From JAXMAR01 sp046350295 (GTDB taxonomy: Bacteria; Planctomycetota; Planctomycetia; Gemmatales; Gemmataceae), in contig JAXMAR010000003.1 in the NCBI GenBank assembly GCA_046350295.1, positions 62,001 to 126,000 on the forward strand: a stretch of DNA of 64,000 nucleotides. Reading direction: 5' to 3'. Below the pieces are notes generated by a model. It did no database searches and was not told the origin of the DNA. It worked only from the letters and a program-made list of their open reading frames with translations. A program made the position numbers and the translations under genes. This document shows, piece by piece, positions 7,073 to 15,528 of the stretch (position 1 is its first letter; every line of letters begins with the position of its first letter).

Positions 7073-7475
7073 GCCCCCGTTCCTCTCAAGACTCGCGTGG
7101 TTGCTCGGAACTCTCACGAGTTCGGCTACGTCTTCAGGAGTTCAACCAGCCGAAGCGAAAACTAGCTGAAATCGCGACAGACGGCGGCCCGGAGGCGTCG
7201 TCTGTCGTGTAGCGCGTGGCCCGTAAAGCGATACCGGAATGCGTCTTTTGGCACAAGAGCAGGTGCAAGGGGCGGGGGCTTGGGATATAGTGAGAACGAG
7301 GATGAGGTGGAAAAAAGGCAGGGGTCGGGTTGATTGTTCTCGACAAGAGGGTCGGAACGCCTTGTAATATTAGACTTTCGGCCTGCGTTCCTGCTACTTG
7401 CTCCGGGGGCTTACGCCGCCCGGCTCGCCGTTTTATTCAGCCACGGGGCCCGGTCCCCGGGAGCCGCATAGCTTC
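7073..7475. other. 403-base divergent intergenic region
   Basis: No gene is supported here. The region separates minus-strand lptB from the plus-strand signalling cluster, so it should hold both promoters. It is less GC-rich than the flanks around 7270-7375 (for example GGGATATAGTGAGAA and TGTAATATTAGAC), where promoter elements could lie. I could not find a convincing pair of -35 and -10 boxes and do not assign one. Confidence 0.4.
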
Positions 7476-8825
7476 ATGGTCATTACCTGCCACCGTTGCA
7501 GCCGGGCCTCCCCCGCGGACGCTCGCTTCTGCTACTGGGATGGTCAGCCACTGTCGACAGGGGCCGCCCGGCCGGATGATCCGGCGACCATGCCCTTCCC
7601 ATCTCCGTTCGTGTTTCCCTCCGGGACGGCCTGTCGCAACTTCGACGAGTTCTGTCTGGGCGTACAGCAGAACTGGCACCAAGCCGTCGAGTTGATGCAG
7701 AAGGGACACCTGGAGCGCTTCCTCGCGGGCATGGGCCGGCTCGACCTGGCGCAGCACGCGGTGGACGCGGCCAAGTATCCGGACCCCGATCGAGCCCTGG
7801 ATCAATTGATCGCGCGCATCCCGTCCAAGATCCTGGCGACGCCGAAGCTGAAGGTGGAGCCGGCGGAGGTGCGCCTCGGGCCGCTCCAGGTGGGCGTGGA
7901 CAATCAGGTCGAGATCGACGTGATGAACGACGGTCTACGGCTGCTCTATGGTTCGATTGTGTCCGATTGCAAATGGCTCAACCCGGGGGATCAACCGGGC
8001 AGCGTGCAGAAGCTGATCCAGTGCCAGAAGAAGACGACGGTGAAGGTGCACGTGCGCGGCAACCTGCTGCGGGCCGGCCTCAAGCCGATGGAAGGGAACC
8101 TCATCATCGAGTCGAACGGCGGGCAGGCGAACGTGCGCGTGCTGGTCGACGTTTCGGTGATCCCGTTCTGGGGCGGTTGCCTGGCAGGCGCGACAACGCC
8201 GCGCGACATCGCGACACTGGCCCGCAAGAACCCGCAGGAATCGACGAGCTGGTTCGAGCAGGGAGGGGTGGCCGGCTGGTACGCGGTGAACGGCTGGACC
8301 TACCCGGTGCAGGGACCGCAATCGACGGGCATGGGCGCGATCCAGCAGTTCTTCGAGGCGCTCGGTCTCACCAAGCCGGTGAAGTGCGAAGTGATCGACA
8401 AGTCGGTGGCGCTACGGGGCGGGCCAGGCGAACGGGTGGTCGGCGAGATCAACGTGCGCGGCCTGGAGAACCGGCCGATCTACATCTTCGGCACGACGTT
8501 CGTCCCCTGGTTGAGCGTCGGGCAAGCGAAGCTGAAGGGGAACAAGGGCGTGTTGCCGATCGAGGTGGTGTCGGTGCCGAGCAATCCGGGAGAGGTGCTC
8601 CAGACGACGGTACGTGTGACGGCAAACGGCGGACAGACGTTTGACGTGCCGGTGTCCCTGAAGGTGGAGCACGGGAGCTACCGGCCGACCTGGGTGGACC
8701 GGGACACGCAGGTGGGGGGCGGAATGCGTCCGCCGCCTCCGCCGCTGCCGCCCCCGTTGCCGTGGGGAAGCGGCGATATGGATGAGCCGCCGGGGCGCGG
8801 CGGCCGGCGCCGGCGCCGACGCTAA
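7476..8825 (+). CDS. Zinc-ribbon and Ig-like adaptor of the kinase cluster
   Basis: 449 residues from the ATG at 7476, chosen because the zinc ribbon begins at once there; the longer frame from 7398 is unlike any protein. Residues 5-23 form a variant ribbon, C-x2-C-x10-C-x2-DG (CHRC...RFCYWDG). Residues about 115-230 (LKVEPAEVRLGPLQVG...) and 330-425 look like two Ig-like beta-sandwiches of the kind found attached to bacterial Ser/Thr kinases. Between them is a Trp-rich stretch (WFEQGGVAGWYAVNGW). The C-terminus is Pro/Gly/Arg-rich. There is no signal peptide or membrane segment. The kinase two genes downstream ends with the same ribbon pattern at identical spacing, so both may bind a common partner. 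It is first in a four-gene operon. Confidence 0.7.
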   Translation: MVITCHRCSRASPADARFCYWDGQPLSTGAARPDDPATMPFPSPFVFPSGTACRNFDEFCLGVQQNWHQAVELMQKGHLERFLAGMGRLDLAQHAVDAAKYPDPDRALDQLIARIPSKILATPKLKVEPAEVRLGPLQVGVDNQVEIDVMNDGLRLLYGSIVSDCKWLNPGDQPGSVQKLIQCQKKTTVKVHVRGNLLRAGLKPMEGNLIIESNGGQANVRVLVDVSVIPFWGGCLAGATTPRDIATLARKNPQESTSWFEQGGVAGWYAVNGWTYPVQGPQSTGMGAIQQFFEALGLTKPVKCEVIDKSVALRGGPGERVVGEINVRGLENRPIYIFGTTFVPWLSVGQAKLKGNKGVLPIEVVSVPSNPGEVLQTTVRVTANGGQTFDVPVSLKVEHGSYRPTWVDRDTQVGGGMRPPPPPLPPPLPWGSGDMDEPPGRGGRRRRRR

Positions 8826-8828
8826 ATC

Positions 8829-8858
8829 CTCGTTCCCAGGCTCCGCCCGGGGAACGAG
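8829..8858. repeat. Intergenic palindrome before the FHA gene
   Basis: CTCGTTCCC pairs with GGGGAACGAG around an AGGCTCCGCCC centre. It fills the 48-base gap between the adaptor gene and the FHA gene. The GTTCCCAGGCTCCGCC type is a common dispersed palindrome in bacterial genomes. In a transcript it would form a stable stem-loop that could set relative expression within the operon. Confidence 0.55.
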
Positions 8859-8873
8859 ATGTGAGCGAGTGCG

Positions 8874-9788
8874 ATGTCGTTTCGCCTGTTCATCTATTAC
8901 TGTGGTCTGTGCGGCGGCTGGGCGGCGCTGGTGGGATGGATTCTGGGGCGACTCCTGGCGCCGGGCGATTCCGTGGGGCGGGATGCTGTCCTGGGGTTCT
9001 CGCTCGGGCTCATGGTCGCCTTCGGGCTCGGGCTGGTGGATTCGGTGTGGAACCTGGGAATCCGGCAGTTCGGCCGCGTGTCGATCCGGGTGTTGATCGG
9101 CGTCCTGGTCGGCGCCGTAGGGGGACTGCTCGGCGGGCTATTGGGGCATTTCCTCAACTGGCTCTCGGGCGGCTTCCTGTTCACGCTGGCCTGGGCGTTC
9201 ACGGGGTTGCTGGTCGGGGCGTCGATCGGCTCGTTCGAGATGCTGTCCGCCTTCATCACGAAGCGTGAAGGGCGCAGCGCGCGCAAGAAGTTCGTCAAGT
9301 GCATGATGGGAGGGACGATCGGCGGGTTTCTGGGTGGGGTGCTGGCCTGGCTGTTCCGCCTCGCCTTCGCGTCGCTCCTGAGCAGCAAGAACGAGCAATG
9401 GCTGTGGTCGCCGACGGCGTGGGGCTTCGTGGCGCTGGGGGCGTTCATCGGTCTCCTGGTGGGAATGGCGCAGGTGCTGCTCAAGGAGGCGTGGATCAAG
9501 GTGGAGGCGGGCTTTCGGCCAGGACGCGAGATGATCCTGGCCAAGGACGACATCGTCATCGGCCGCAGCGAGGGGAGCGACGTGGCTCTCTTCGGCGACA
9601 GCGGCGTGGAAAAGCTGCACGCGTCGATCAACAAGATCGGCGATCAGTATTTCATCGAGGACAAGGGCTCCGCCGGAGGCACGCTGGTGAACGATCGACC
9701 GCTGCGCGGGCGGGCGCCGCTGCGGAGCGGCGACCTGATTCGCGTGGGCCGCAGCGTCTTGCGGTTCTACGAGAGGCAGAAACGGTGA
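8874..9788 (+). CDS. Polytopic membrane protein with C-terminal FHA domain
   Basis: 304 residues. The first 205 hold about six hydrophobic segments, several of them Gly-rich (AVGGLLGGLLG near 85; GGTIGGFLGG near 150), a pattern of tightly packed helices. After the last membrane segment, residues about 215-304 form an FHA domain: IVIGRSEGSDVAL, then EKLHASI, then GGTLVNDRPL and LRSGDLIRVG. The conserved Arg, Ser and Asn needed to bind phosphothreonine are present. The protein would therefore recruit phosphorylated targets to the membrane. The kinase gene follows after 79 bases on the same strand, and the kinase is the obvious source of the phosphothreonine. Confidence 0.85.
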   Translation: MSFRLFIYYCGLCGGWAALVGWILGRLLAPGDSVGRDAVLGFSLGLMVAFGLGLVDSVWNLGIRQFGRVSIRVLIGVLVGAVGGLLGGLLGHFLNWLSGGFLFTLAWAFTGLLVGASIGSFEMLSAFITKREGRSARKKFVKCMMGGTIGGFLGGVLAWLFRLAFASLLSSKNEQWLWSPTAWGFVALGAFIGLLVGMAQVLLKEAWIKVEAGFRPGREMILAKDDIVIGRSEGSDVALFGDSGVEKLHASINKIGDQYFIEDKGSAGGTLVNDRPLRGRAPLRSGDLIRVGRSVLRFYERQKR

Positions 9789-9867
9789 CGGCTGAACTTT
9801 CACGAGTCCAGCTACCCGATGAGGATGCAGCCGAAGTCGTGCGACTTCGGAGATCGTGACAAGAAGC

Positions 9868-11301
9868 ATGGCAAACGTCGTGATAAAGTGTCCGCACTGC
9901 ACGAAACCGATGCAGGTGCCGGACAATGTGGCGGGCAAAACGGTGAAGTGCCCGTCGTGCACCAGGCCGTTCATGGTTCCCGCCATGGCGCCGGCAGGGG
10001 CGGCCGCGGGAACGGGCGCAGGCGCCCGGCCTCCGTCCAGTCCGGACATGCGCGTCCCGCCCAAGCCCGCGCCGCCGCCCCCCAAGCCGGCGGCCGGACC
10101 GTCGAAGTGCCCGGCGTGCGGTTCCGTCCTGAACGAGGGGGCGGTCGCGTGCATGGATTGCGGCTTCTTGATCACGGCGGAAGGCTCGACAACCGAAGAC
10201 GAGGCGCCGCCGCTCATTTGCGCCAACCCGCAATGCGGCGTGGCCAATCCGCCGACGGAGCGCAACTGCCAGCGCTGCAGCCAGCCCCTGCCGATGGCCG
10301 GCGGCACCGTCCTGCACGGCCGCTACAAGCTCGAAAAACTGCTGGCGCAGGGCGGCTTCGGCGCCGTCTATCTCGGCGTCGACACGAAGGGGGGCAATCG
10401 CCAGGTCGCCGTCAAGGACATGATCCTCGGGGAGGACCCGAAGGAGTTCAACATCCGCTTGAACTTCTTCCGCCGTGAGTTCGAGATCCTGCGCTCGCTG
10501 GAGGCCGTGCCGATCGTGCCGCGCGTCTACGACTTCATCCATCAGGGGCAGACCGCCCACCTGGTGATGGAGTTCATCCGCGGCAAGGACTTGATGAAGA
10601 TCATGGAGGCGAACGGCAACCGGGCCTTCCCGATGCCGCAGGTCATCGACTGGGGCAAGCACATCTGCGACGTGCTGGACCACATGCACAGCCAGCAGCC
10701 GCCGCTGGTCCACCGCGACCTCAAGCCGGAAAACGTGATGCTGCTCGAGGATCAGCGCTCGATCAAGATGATCGACTTCGGCACGGCCCGCGACCTGGGC
10801 AAGAACGCGCGCGAGCGGGCCGCCAAGAAGACGCTCGTCTTTTCCGCCGGCTACGCCCCGCCCGAGCAACGCATCGGCATCGTCGAGCCGCGCAGCGACC
10901 TGTACGCCCTGGCCGCCACGCTTTTCCACCTCGCCACCGGCAAGCACCCCGACGACTGCGATCCACCCATGCCCGACCAGGTCGAGGACGCGCTCAAGAC
11001 CCCCACGCTGCCCGAGCACAAGCAGTACCGCTGGTTTTACGAATTGCTCAAGATCAACCTGGCGGAGGACATCAACGAGCGCTATTTCACGGCCAAGGAG
11101 TTCAAGGCGGATCTGGAGCGGCAGCGCATCAGCACCGAGATGAACTGTCCCCAGTGCCAGACGCCGAACAAGGTGCGGACGCCCTACTGCGTCAAATGCG
11201 CCCACTGCCTGACCAACATGAGCCTGATATGCTCGTCGTGCGGCAAGAACAACGCCATGGGCAGCCGCTTTTGCATTTACGACGGCTCCCGACTGAAATA
11301 A
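9868..11301 (+). CDS. Ser/Thr protein kinase flanked by zinc ribbons
   Basis: 477 residues from the ATG at 9868. It opens with a CPHC...CPSC ribbon (residues 8-30) and a Pro/Ala-rich linker, then two more ribbons (CPAC...CMDC and CANPQC...CQRC, about 80-145). The kinase domain spans about 150-410: Gly loop LAQGGFGAVYLG at about 158, Lys in VAVKDM near 183, HRDLKPEN at about 282, DFG in IDFGTARD near 303, and APPEQR for the APE motif. All catalytic residues are present. After it come CPQC...CVKCAHC and CSSC...RFCIYDG (from about 427). There is no membrane segment, so it is a cytosolic Hanks-type kinase. Its stop shares one base with an ATG in the next frame, and the PP2C gene follows. Confidence 0.92.
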   Translation: MANVVIKCPHCTKPMQVPDNVAGKTVKCPSCTRPFMVPAMAPAGAAAGTGAGARPPSSPDMRVPPKPAPPPPKPAAGPSKCPACGSVLNEGAVACMDCGFLITAEGSTTEDEAPPLICANPQCGVANPPTERNCQRCSQPLPMAGGTVLHGRYKLEKLLAQGGFGAVYLGVDTKGGNRQVAVKDMILGEDPKEFNIRLNFFRREFEILRSLEAVPIVPRVYDFIHQGQTAHLVMEFIRGKDLMKIMEANGNRAFPMPQVIDWGKHICDVLDHMHSQQPPLVHRDLKPENVMLLEDQRSIKMIDFGTARDLGKNARERAAKKTLVFSAGYAPPEQRIGIVEPRSDLYALAATLFHLATGKHPDDCDPPMPDQVEDALKTPTLPEHKQYRWFYELLKINLAEDINERYFTAKEFKADLERQRISTEMNCPQCQTPNKVRTPYCVKCAHCLTNMSLICSSCGKNNAMGSRFCIYDGSRLK

Positions 11302-11429
11302 TGGTTCCCGTGGCGCCGATTGTAGTCGGCGCGGCGTCCGTGACATCGCCTGGCGCGACGCCCCTCACCCTCGAACGGATTCTCGACACGAATCAGCGCC
11401 TTAGCTCATCACCAGAAAGATCCGTCGCC

Positions 11430-13874
11430 ATGGCAGACACCAACAAGGGAAAAGTAAGCGGCTGGATGGCCCGCTTGATGAACACGGCCGACGAAGAGGC
11501 CGCGCCCGCGGCTCGTCCGGAAACCGAGATTCCCGACCGGACCGATTCTGCCGAGAAGGCGCAGAGCAAGGAAAAAGCCGGGGGCAACGGCGCGGGGAGC
11601 GCCGCGCCGTTCACCGGCTTCCCCAATCTGGAGTTGCCCGAGCGGGGGCCCGAAACCGCGCCGGGGGCCGCGCCAGCGCCCCTGCTACCGCCCGCGCTGC
11701 CGCCCCCTTTGCCGGCTGTGCCGCTCGAGGTCCGCGATGTCGCTATCGCCCAGGTCGTCGACATGCCGCTGACCGGGCCGCTCGAGGACGCGCCCACGGA
11801 ACTCCTTCCCGCGGCACAGCCGGTGGTCGAGGCCGGCCCCGCCGAGGATGTCGACGAGACGCTCGTCGAGGAAGAGGAGGCGCTCGTCGAAGAAGAGGAG
11901 GCGCTCGCCGTTGAGGCGCCTGCCGAGGAAGAGGCGGCCCCCGCAGCAGCGCCGATCGAGGAAGCCCCCGCCGGCCCGACCGCGTGCCCCTGCTGCGGCG
12001 CCGGCTGGAGCGCGGGTTCCAACTACTGCGCCGATTGTGGCTTCATGCTCCCCGCGACTTTCGTCGCTTCCTCCCCAAACCAGAAAAACCAAGCCGCGAG
12101 AGTAGCCGCCATGCCCCAACCCAAGGTGCGACTCAAGAACCGTTTCGAGGTCGGCGACCTCATCCAGGAACGCCAGGGCATCTGCCGTTACCGCGGCACA
12201 GACCACGGCGCCACGGGTCCCAAGCCGATCACCATCGTCTGGGGACCGGTCACCGCGGCGGGCGGCAGCGACAACCCTTTCGACGAGGTCCCCGTCGCCA
12301 CCATCGCCGAGGAAGACGACGTCCTGCCGACCTTTGACGACGTCGCCATCGCCACGCCGGCCCTCGTCGATGCCAGCGGCAAGCCCATCATCTTCCCCAG
12401 CGTCGCCTGGGAGAAGATGGTCCTCGAGAAGGTCAAGGACCCGGCGATCCCCGCCGTGATCGATCACTTCGTCGACAACAACTTCGAGTACCTCATCATC
12501 GACGCGCCGGCGGGCAGGAGCCTGTGGGAAGCCTGGGACGAGCCGGAGGCCGGCGAAGCCGCGGTGCGCTACGGCTGGCTCAAGCAAGTCGCGCAGGGGC
12601 TGCACGCGCTGCACCAGGCGGGCGCCATGATCGAAGGCATCCGGCCGGACCTCATCAACGTGAACGCCGCGGGCCAGGCCGTCATCACCGACCTAAGCGA
12701 TCTCTTGCCGATCCCTGTGCCGCCCGGCGCTCCGATCCGCGGCACGCTGTACACGGCCCCCGAGCTGATGCTCTCCCCCGGCGAGGCCGACGGCCGGGCC
12801 GATCTCTACAGTTTCGGCGCCATGCTTTATTCGCTCGAGTTCCTGCACCATGCGCTCGAGGAGAAGAACTTCGAGCGGCAGTTCACGCCCAAGAGCATCG
12901 TCGATGAAGGCTTTCCGGACGTGCACCCGCTCTTCTTGCGGCTGGTGAACAAGACGTTCGTGCGGGACTTGCACGTGCGCTTCCCCACCGACGAGGCGCA
13001 GAAGACCGACCCGACCGGCGCCGTCGAGCTGATCAAGACGCTGGAGATCATGGAGCGCACTTTCGACCGGGGCCGGCTCGACATCGCCTCCTGGACGACC
13101 ACCGGCATGGTCCGCACCGGCAATGAAGACGCCTTCACGGTGCTGCACGGCGTCGATTCCCGCCTCGACGACGTCAACGAATGCGCCATGCTCCTCCTGG
13201 CCGACGGCATGGGGGGCTACGAGGCCGGCGAAGTCGCGGCGGCCCTGTGCCTCAACGAGCTGCGCACCTACCTCCTGCAGCAACCGATCTTCGCCGCGCT
13301 CACGGGGGGCGCCGGCCCTGCCGGCCCAGTGAACGCCGACGCCTACAAGCAGGTGATGCAGGCGGCCCTCAAGCACGCCAACAAGGTCGTCTACACCACG
13401 TCGCGCACGCCCGGCAAAGGCAAGCGCGGCATGGGCTGCACCGCCGAGGCGGTCTACGTCGATTCGCGCAACGTCATCGCCGGCCATGTCGGCGACAGCC
13501 GCGTGTATCACGTCAGCCAGGGCCGGCTCGTCCAGCTCACGCGCGACCAGACGCTGGTGAACCGCCTCGTCGAGCTGGGGCAGCTTTCGGAGGCGGAGGC
13601 CGAAGATCATCCGCGCAAGAATGAGTTGCAGCAGGCGATCGGCGGCCAGCCCGACGTGGTTCCCGGCCTCTATAGCGGCAAGTTGAAGCGCGGCGACTGG
13701 GTGCTGGTCTGTTCGGACGGCGTGACCAACCACATCAACAACAAGGAGCTGGAGCAGATGCTGACGCGCGAGGCGTACGACAGCGCCGACACCGCGGCGC
13801 GGCGTCTCGTCAACCTGGTCAATCTGCGTGGGGCGACGGATAATTCAACGGTGGTGGTGATTCGAGTTTGTTGA
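11430..13874 (+). CDS. Zinc ribbon, pseudokinase and PP2C phosphatase fusion
   Basis: 814 residues from the ATG at 11430; an in-frame ATG at 11301 touching the kinase stop is possible but adds 43 unlike residues. Order: an acidic, Pro/Ala-rich low-complexity region (1-185), a CPCC...CADCG ribbon (about 187-206), a kinase-like fold (about 225-530), and a PP2C domain (about 550-814). The kinase fold keeps APELML and GRADLYSFG. The HRDLKPEN segment, however, reads IRPDLINVN, DFG reads DLS, and there is no obvious active-site Lys, so it should be inactive. The PP2C part is complete: GNEDAF, DGMGGYEAGE, GHVGDSRVY, CSDGVTNHI and GATDNSTV supply the metal-binding aspartates. It would remove phosphate placed by the neighbouring kinase, with the pseudokinase as a docking or sensing module. 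Confidence 0.88.
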   Translation: MADTNKGKVSGWMARLMNTADEEAAPAARPETEIPDRTDSAEKAQSKEKAGGNGAGSAAPFTGFPNLELPERGPETAPGAAPAPLLPPALPPPLPAVPLEVRDVAIAQVVDMPLTGPLEDAPTELLPAAQPVVEAGPAEDVDETLVEEEEALVEEEEALAVEAPAEEEAAPAAAPIEEAPAGPTACPCCGAGWSAGSNYCADCGFMLPATFVASSPNQKNQAARVAAMPQPKVRLKNRFEVGDLIQERQGICRYRGTDHGATGPKPITIVWGPVTAAGGSDNPFDEVPVATIAEEDDVLPTFDDVAIATPALVDASGKPIIFPSVAWEKMVLEKVKDPAIPAVIDHFVDNNFEYLIIDAPAGRSLWEAWDEPEAGEAAVRYGWLKQVAQGLHALHQAGAMIEGIRPDLINVNAAGQAVITDLSDLLPIPVPPGAPIRGTLYTAPELMLSPGEADGRADLYSFGAMLYSLEFLHHALEEKNFERQFTPKSIVDEGFPDVHPLFLRLVNKTFVRDLHVRFPTDEAQKTDPTGAVELIKTLEIMERTFDRGRLDIASWTTTGMVRTGNEDAFTVLHGVDSRLDDVNECAMLLLADGMGGYEAGEVAAALCLNELRTYLLQQPIFAALTGGAGPAGPVNADAYKQVMQAALKHANKVVYTTSRTPGKGKRGMGCTAEAVYVDSRNVIAGHVGDSRVYHVSQGRLVQLTRDQTLVNRLVELGQLSEAEAEDHPRKNELQQAIGGQPDVVPGLYSGKLKRGDWVLVCSDGVTNHINNKELEQMLTREAYDSADTAARRLVNLVNLRGATDNSTVVVIRVC

Positions 13875-13882
13875 GATTTGAC

Positions 13883-14122
13883 ATGAACACAATCTACCAG
13901 CAGATTGCGGCGCTCTCACTCGATGAGAAGATGAAGCTCGTTGAGGATCTCTGGGACAGTATCGCCCAAGAAGTCGAAAACCTCCCCGTTCCCGCATGGC
14001 AGCTAGAAGAGTTGGAAAGGCGAAAGGCCCGGTTCCAGGCCCATCCCACTTCAGGGAAGCCGTGGAGCGAGGTCAAGCGCGACCTCGGAGAGAAGTATGG
14101 CAGAGGCAATTCTGCTACCTGA
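13883..14122 (+). CDS. Antitoxin of a ParE/RelE-type pair
   Basis: 79 residues from the ATG at 13883. The N-terminal block (IAALSLDEKMKLVEDLWDSI) is the hallmark of the 'addiction module component' antitoxin family found next to RelE/ParE toxins. The end is charged and probably disordered until bound to toxin, also typical. The gene begins nine bases after the PP2C stop, so it may be read from the same transcript. It overlaps the toxin gene by 26 bases, which supports translational coupling. Confidence 0.88.
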   Translation: MNTIYQQIAALSLDEKMKLVEDLWDSIAQEVENLPVPAWQLEELERRKARFQAHPTSGKPWSEVKRDLGEKYGRGNSAT

Positions 14123-14393
14123 GGCAGAGGCCGATGTCGATTTGGCGTGCGCGTATTATGAAACGCAAAGGCCGGGGCTTTCTCTCAGATTTCGCGAGAC
14201 GCTCGATGTGACGCTCGACACCATCGCCCTCACGCCTTTGATCGGAACGGTCGTGCACAAAGGATATCGGCGATTCGCCATGAAGATCTTCCGTTACGCC
14301 GTGTTCTACGAGGTTGTTGATGGCATTCCCTACGTCCACGCTGTTTTCCACACGTCCCAGGATCCCGAAAAGCTGATGCGCCGCTTGCCCTAA
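14097..14393 (+). CDS. ParE/RelE-family toxin
   Basis: 98 residues with GGAGAGAAG before the ATG, overlapping the antitoxin gene. The fold pattern is that of the RelE/ParE superfamily: an N-terminal strand (EAILLPEAEADVD), two helices (ACAYYETQRPGLSLRF and ETLDVTLDTIA), then basic strands YRRFAMKIFRYAVFYEVVD and YVHAVFHTSQDPEKLMRRL. The long gap-free helical hairpin fits ParE (a gyrase inhibitor) as well as RelE (an mRNA nuclease); sequence alone does not settle the target. The gene is intact. Confidence 0.88.
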   Translation: MAEAILLPEAEADVDLACAYYETQRPGLSLRFRETLDVTLDTIALTPLIGTVVHKGYRRFAMKIFRYAVFYEVVDGIPYVHAVFHTSQDPEKLMRRLP

Positions 14394-14448
14394 ATGAGGG
14401 ACCTCCGGGAGAATGAACGATCACGCGGTGAAAGTCCTGTGACCTGGA

Positions 14449-15417
14449 GTGACCTCTTCGGAGAACAACCCCATCGCCGTTCCATCGACGCTCGAAATCC
14501 CGCACCTGGAGACCTTCTGCAAGGCCGCCGAGCTGCTCAACTTCACGGCCGCCGCGGATGAGTTGCATCTCACGCAGGCCGCCGTCAGCCAGCGCATCAA
14601 GGGACTGGAGAACGACGTCGGCCATGAGCTCTTCGAACGGCAGGCCGGCCGGGTGTATCTGAGTGAGGCGGGGCGGCGGCTTTACGATTTCGCGCAGCAA
14701 ATCCTCGCGCTCCATCGTCAGGCCCGCCTGGCGCTCGGTCAGCCTCCGGAGGAAGTCGCCGGCGATCTGCTCCTGGCTGCCTCCACCATCCCCGCGGAAT
14801 ACCTCCTGCCCGCCATTCTGCAAGAATACCAGAAGCGCTATCCGAAAGTGCGCGTCGCCGCGACCGTCGGAGACAGCGAAGCGGTGCTGCGCTTGCTGGA
14901 CGAAGGCAAGGTGAGCCTCGTCCTCGTCGGCCGGCCCGGCCCGGCCGCATGGAGCGAGAGCCGGCCGTTCGGGCGCGACCGGCAGGTGCTGCTCGTGCCG
15001 CCAAGCCATGCCTGGGCGCGGCGCGAGCGGGTGACGGTCGATCAGGTGGCGAAGGAGCCGCTCATCATCCGCGAGAAAGGCTCGGGCTCGCGCGCCTCCT
15101 TCGAGGACGCGATCGCCCGGAAGGGACGCGACCTGAGCGGCATGAATGTCATTCTCGAGCTGGGCAGCAACGAAGCGATCAAGGAAGCCGTCCTGCGCGG
15201 CAGCGGCATCGCTCTTTTGTCCGCGTTCGCCGTCAGGCACGACGTCGAGATCGGCCGGCTCACCGCCCTGGACGTCGAGGGCCTGGACACCGGCCGGGAC
15301 CTCCACCTCGTCACCGACCGCCGCCGCATCTTGCCGCCGGCGGCCCGCGCTTTCGTCGAGGTGCTCGAAGGCATGCCGTTTGTCCGCGTCCCGCAGCCGA
15401 CGCCCGTTCGCGGCTAG
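14449..15417 (+). CDS. LysR-family transcriptional regulator
   Basis: 322 residues from a GTG; no in-frame ATG lies near. The winged helix-turn-helix is at about residues 18-77 (LETFCKAAELLNFTAAADELHLTQAAVSQRIKGLEN written as the canonical LysR start). The effector-binding domain follows from about 105 with LLLAASTIPAEYLLPAIL, then GDSEAVLRLLDEGKVSLVLVG and SNEAIKEAVLRGSGIALLSAFAV, typical of the CysB/CbbR-like group. The family binds a small-molecule effector and usually controls a neighbour. There is no divergent gene here; the downstream AAA+ ATPase, 111 bases on, is a possible target. Confidence 0.92.
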   Translation: MTSSENNPIAVPSTLEIPHLETFCKAAELLNFTAAADELHLTQAAVSQRIKGLENDVGHELFERQAGRVYLSEAGRRLYDFAQQILALHRQARLALGQPPEEVAGDLLLAASTIPAEYLLPAILQEYQKRYPKVRVAATVGDSEAVLRLLDEGKVSLVLVGRPGPAAWSESRPFGRDRQVLLVPPSHAWARRERVTVDQVAKEPLIIREKGSGSRASFEDAIARKGRDLSGMNVILELGSNEAIKEAVLRGSGIALLSAFAVRHDVEIGRLTALDVEGLDTGRDLHLVTDRRRILPPAARAFVEVLEGMPFVRVPQPTPVRG

Positions 15418-15528
15418 GAGCCCGCGGTTGAGCGGCCCGCGATTGAGCGCGCAGCTGGCGCCGAGCTGTTTATGAGATAGAATTGTTGCCAGTCTCCCAG
15501 CTGGTGCAAGGGAACGGGATAACACACA

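Noticed and set aside
9652..11346. 564-codon minus-strand frame across the kinase gene
   Set aside because: It runs antisense to a kinase with all catalytic motifs and shows only His/Arg/Val-rich antisense composition.
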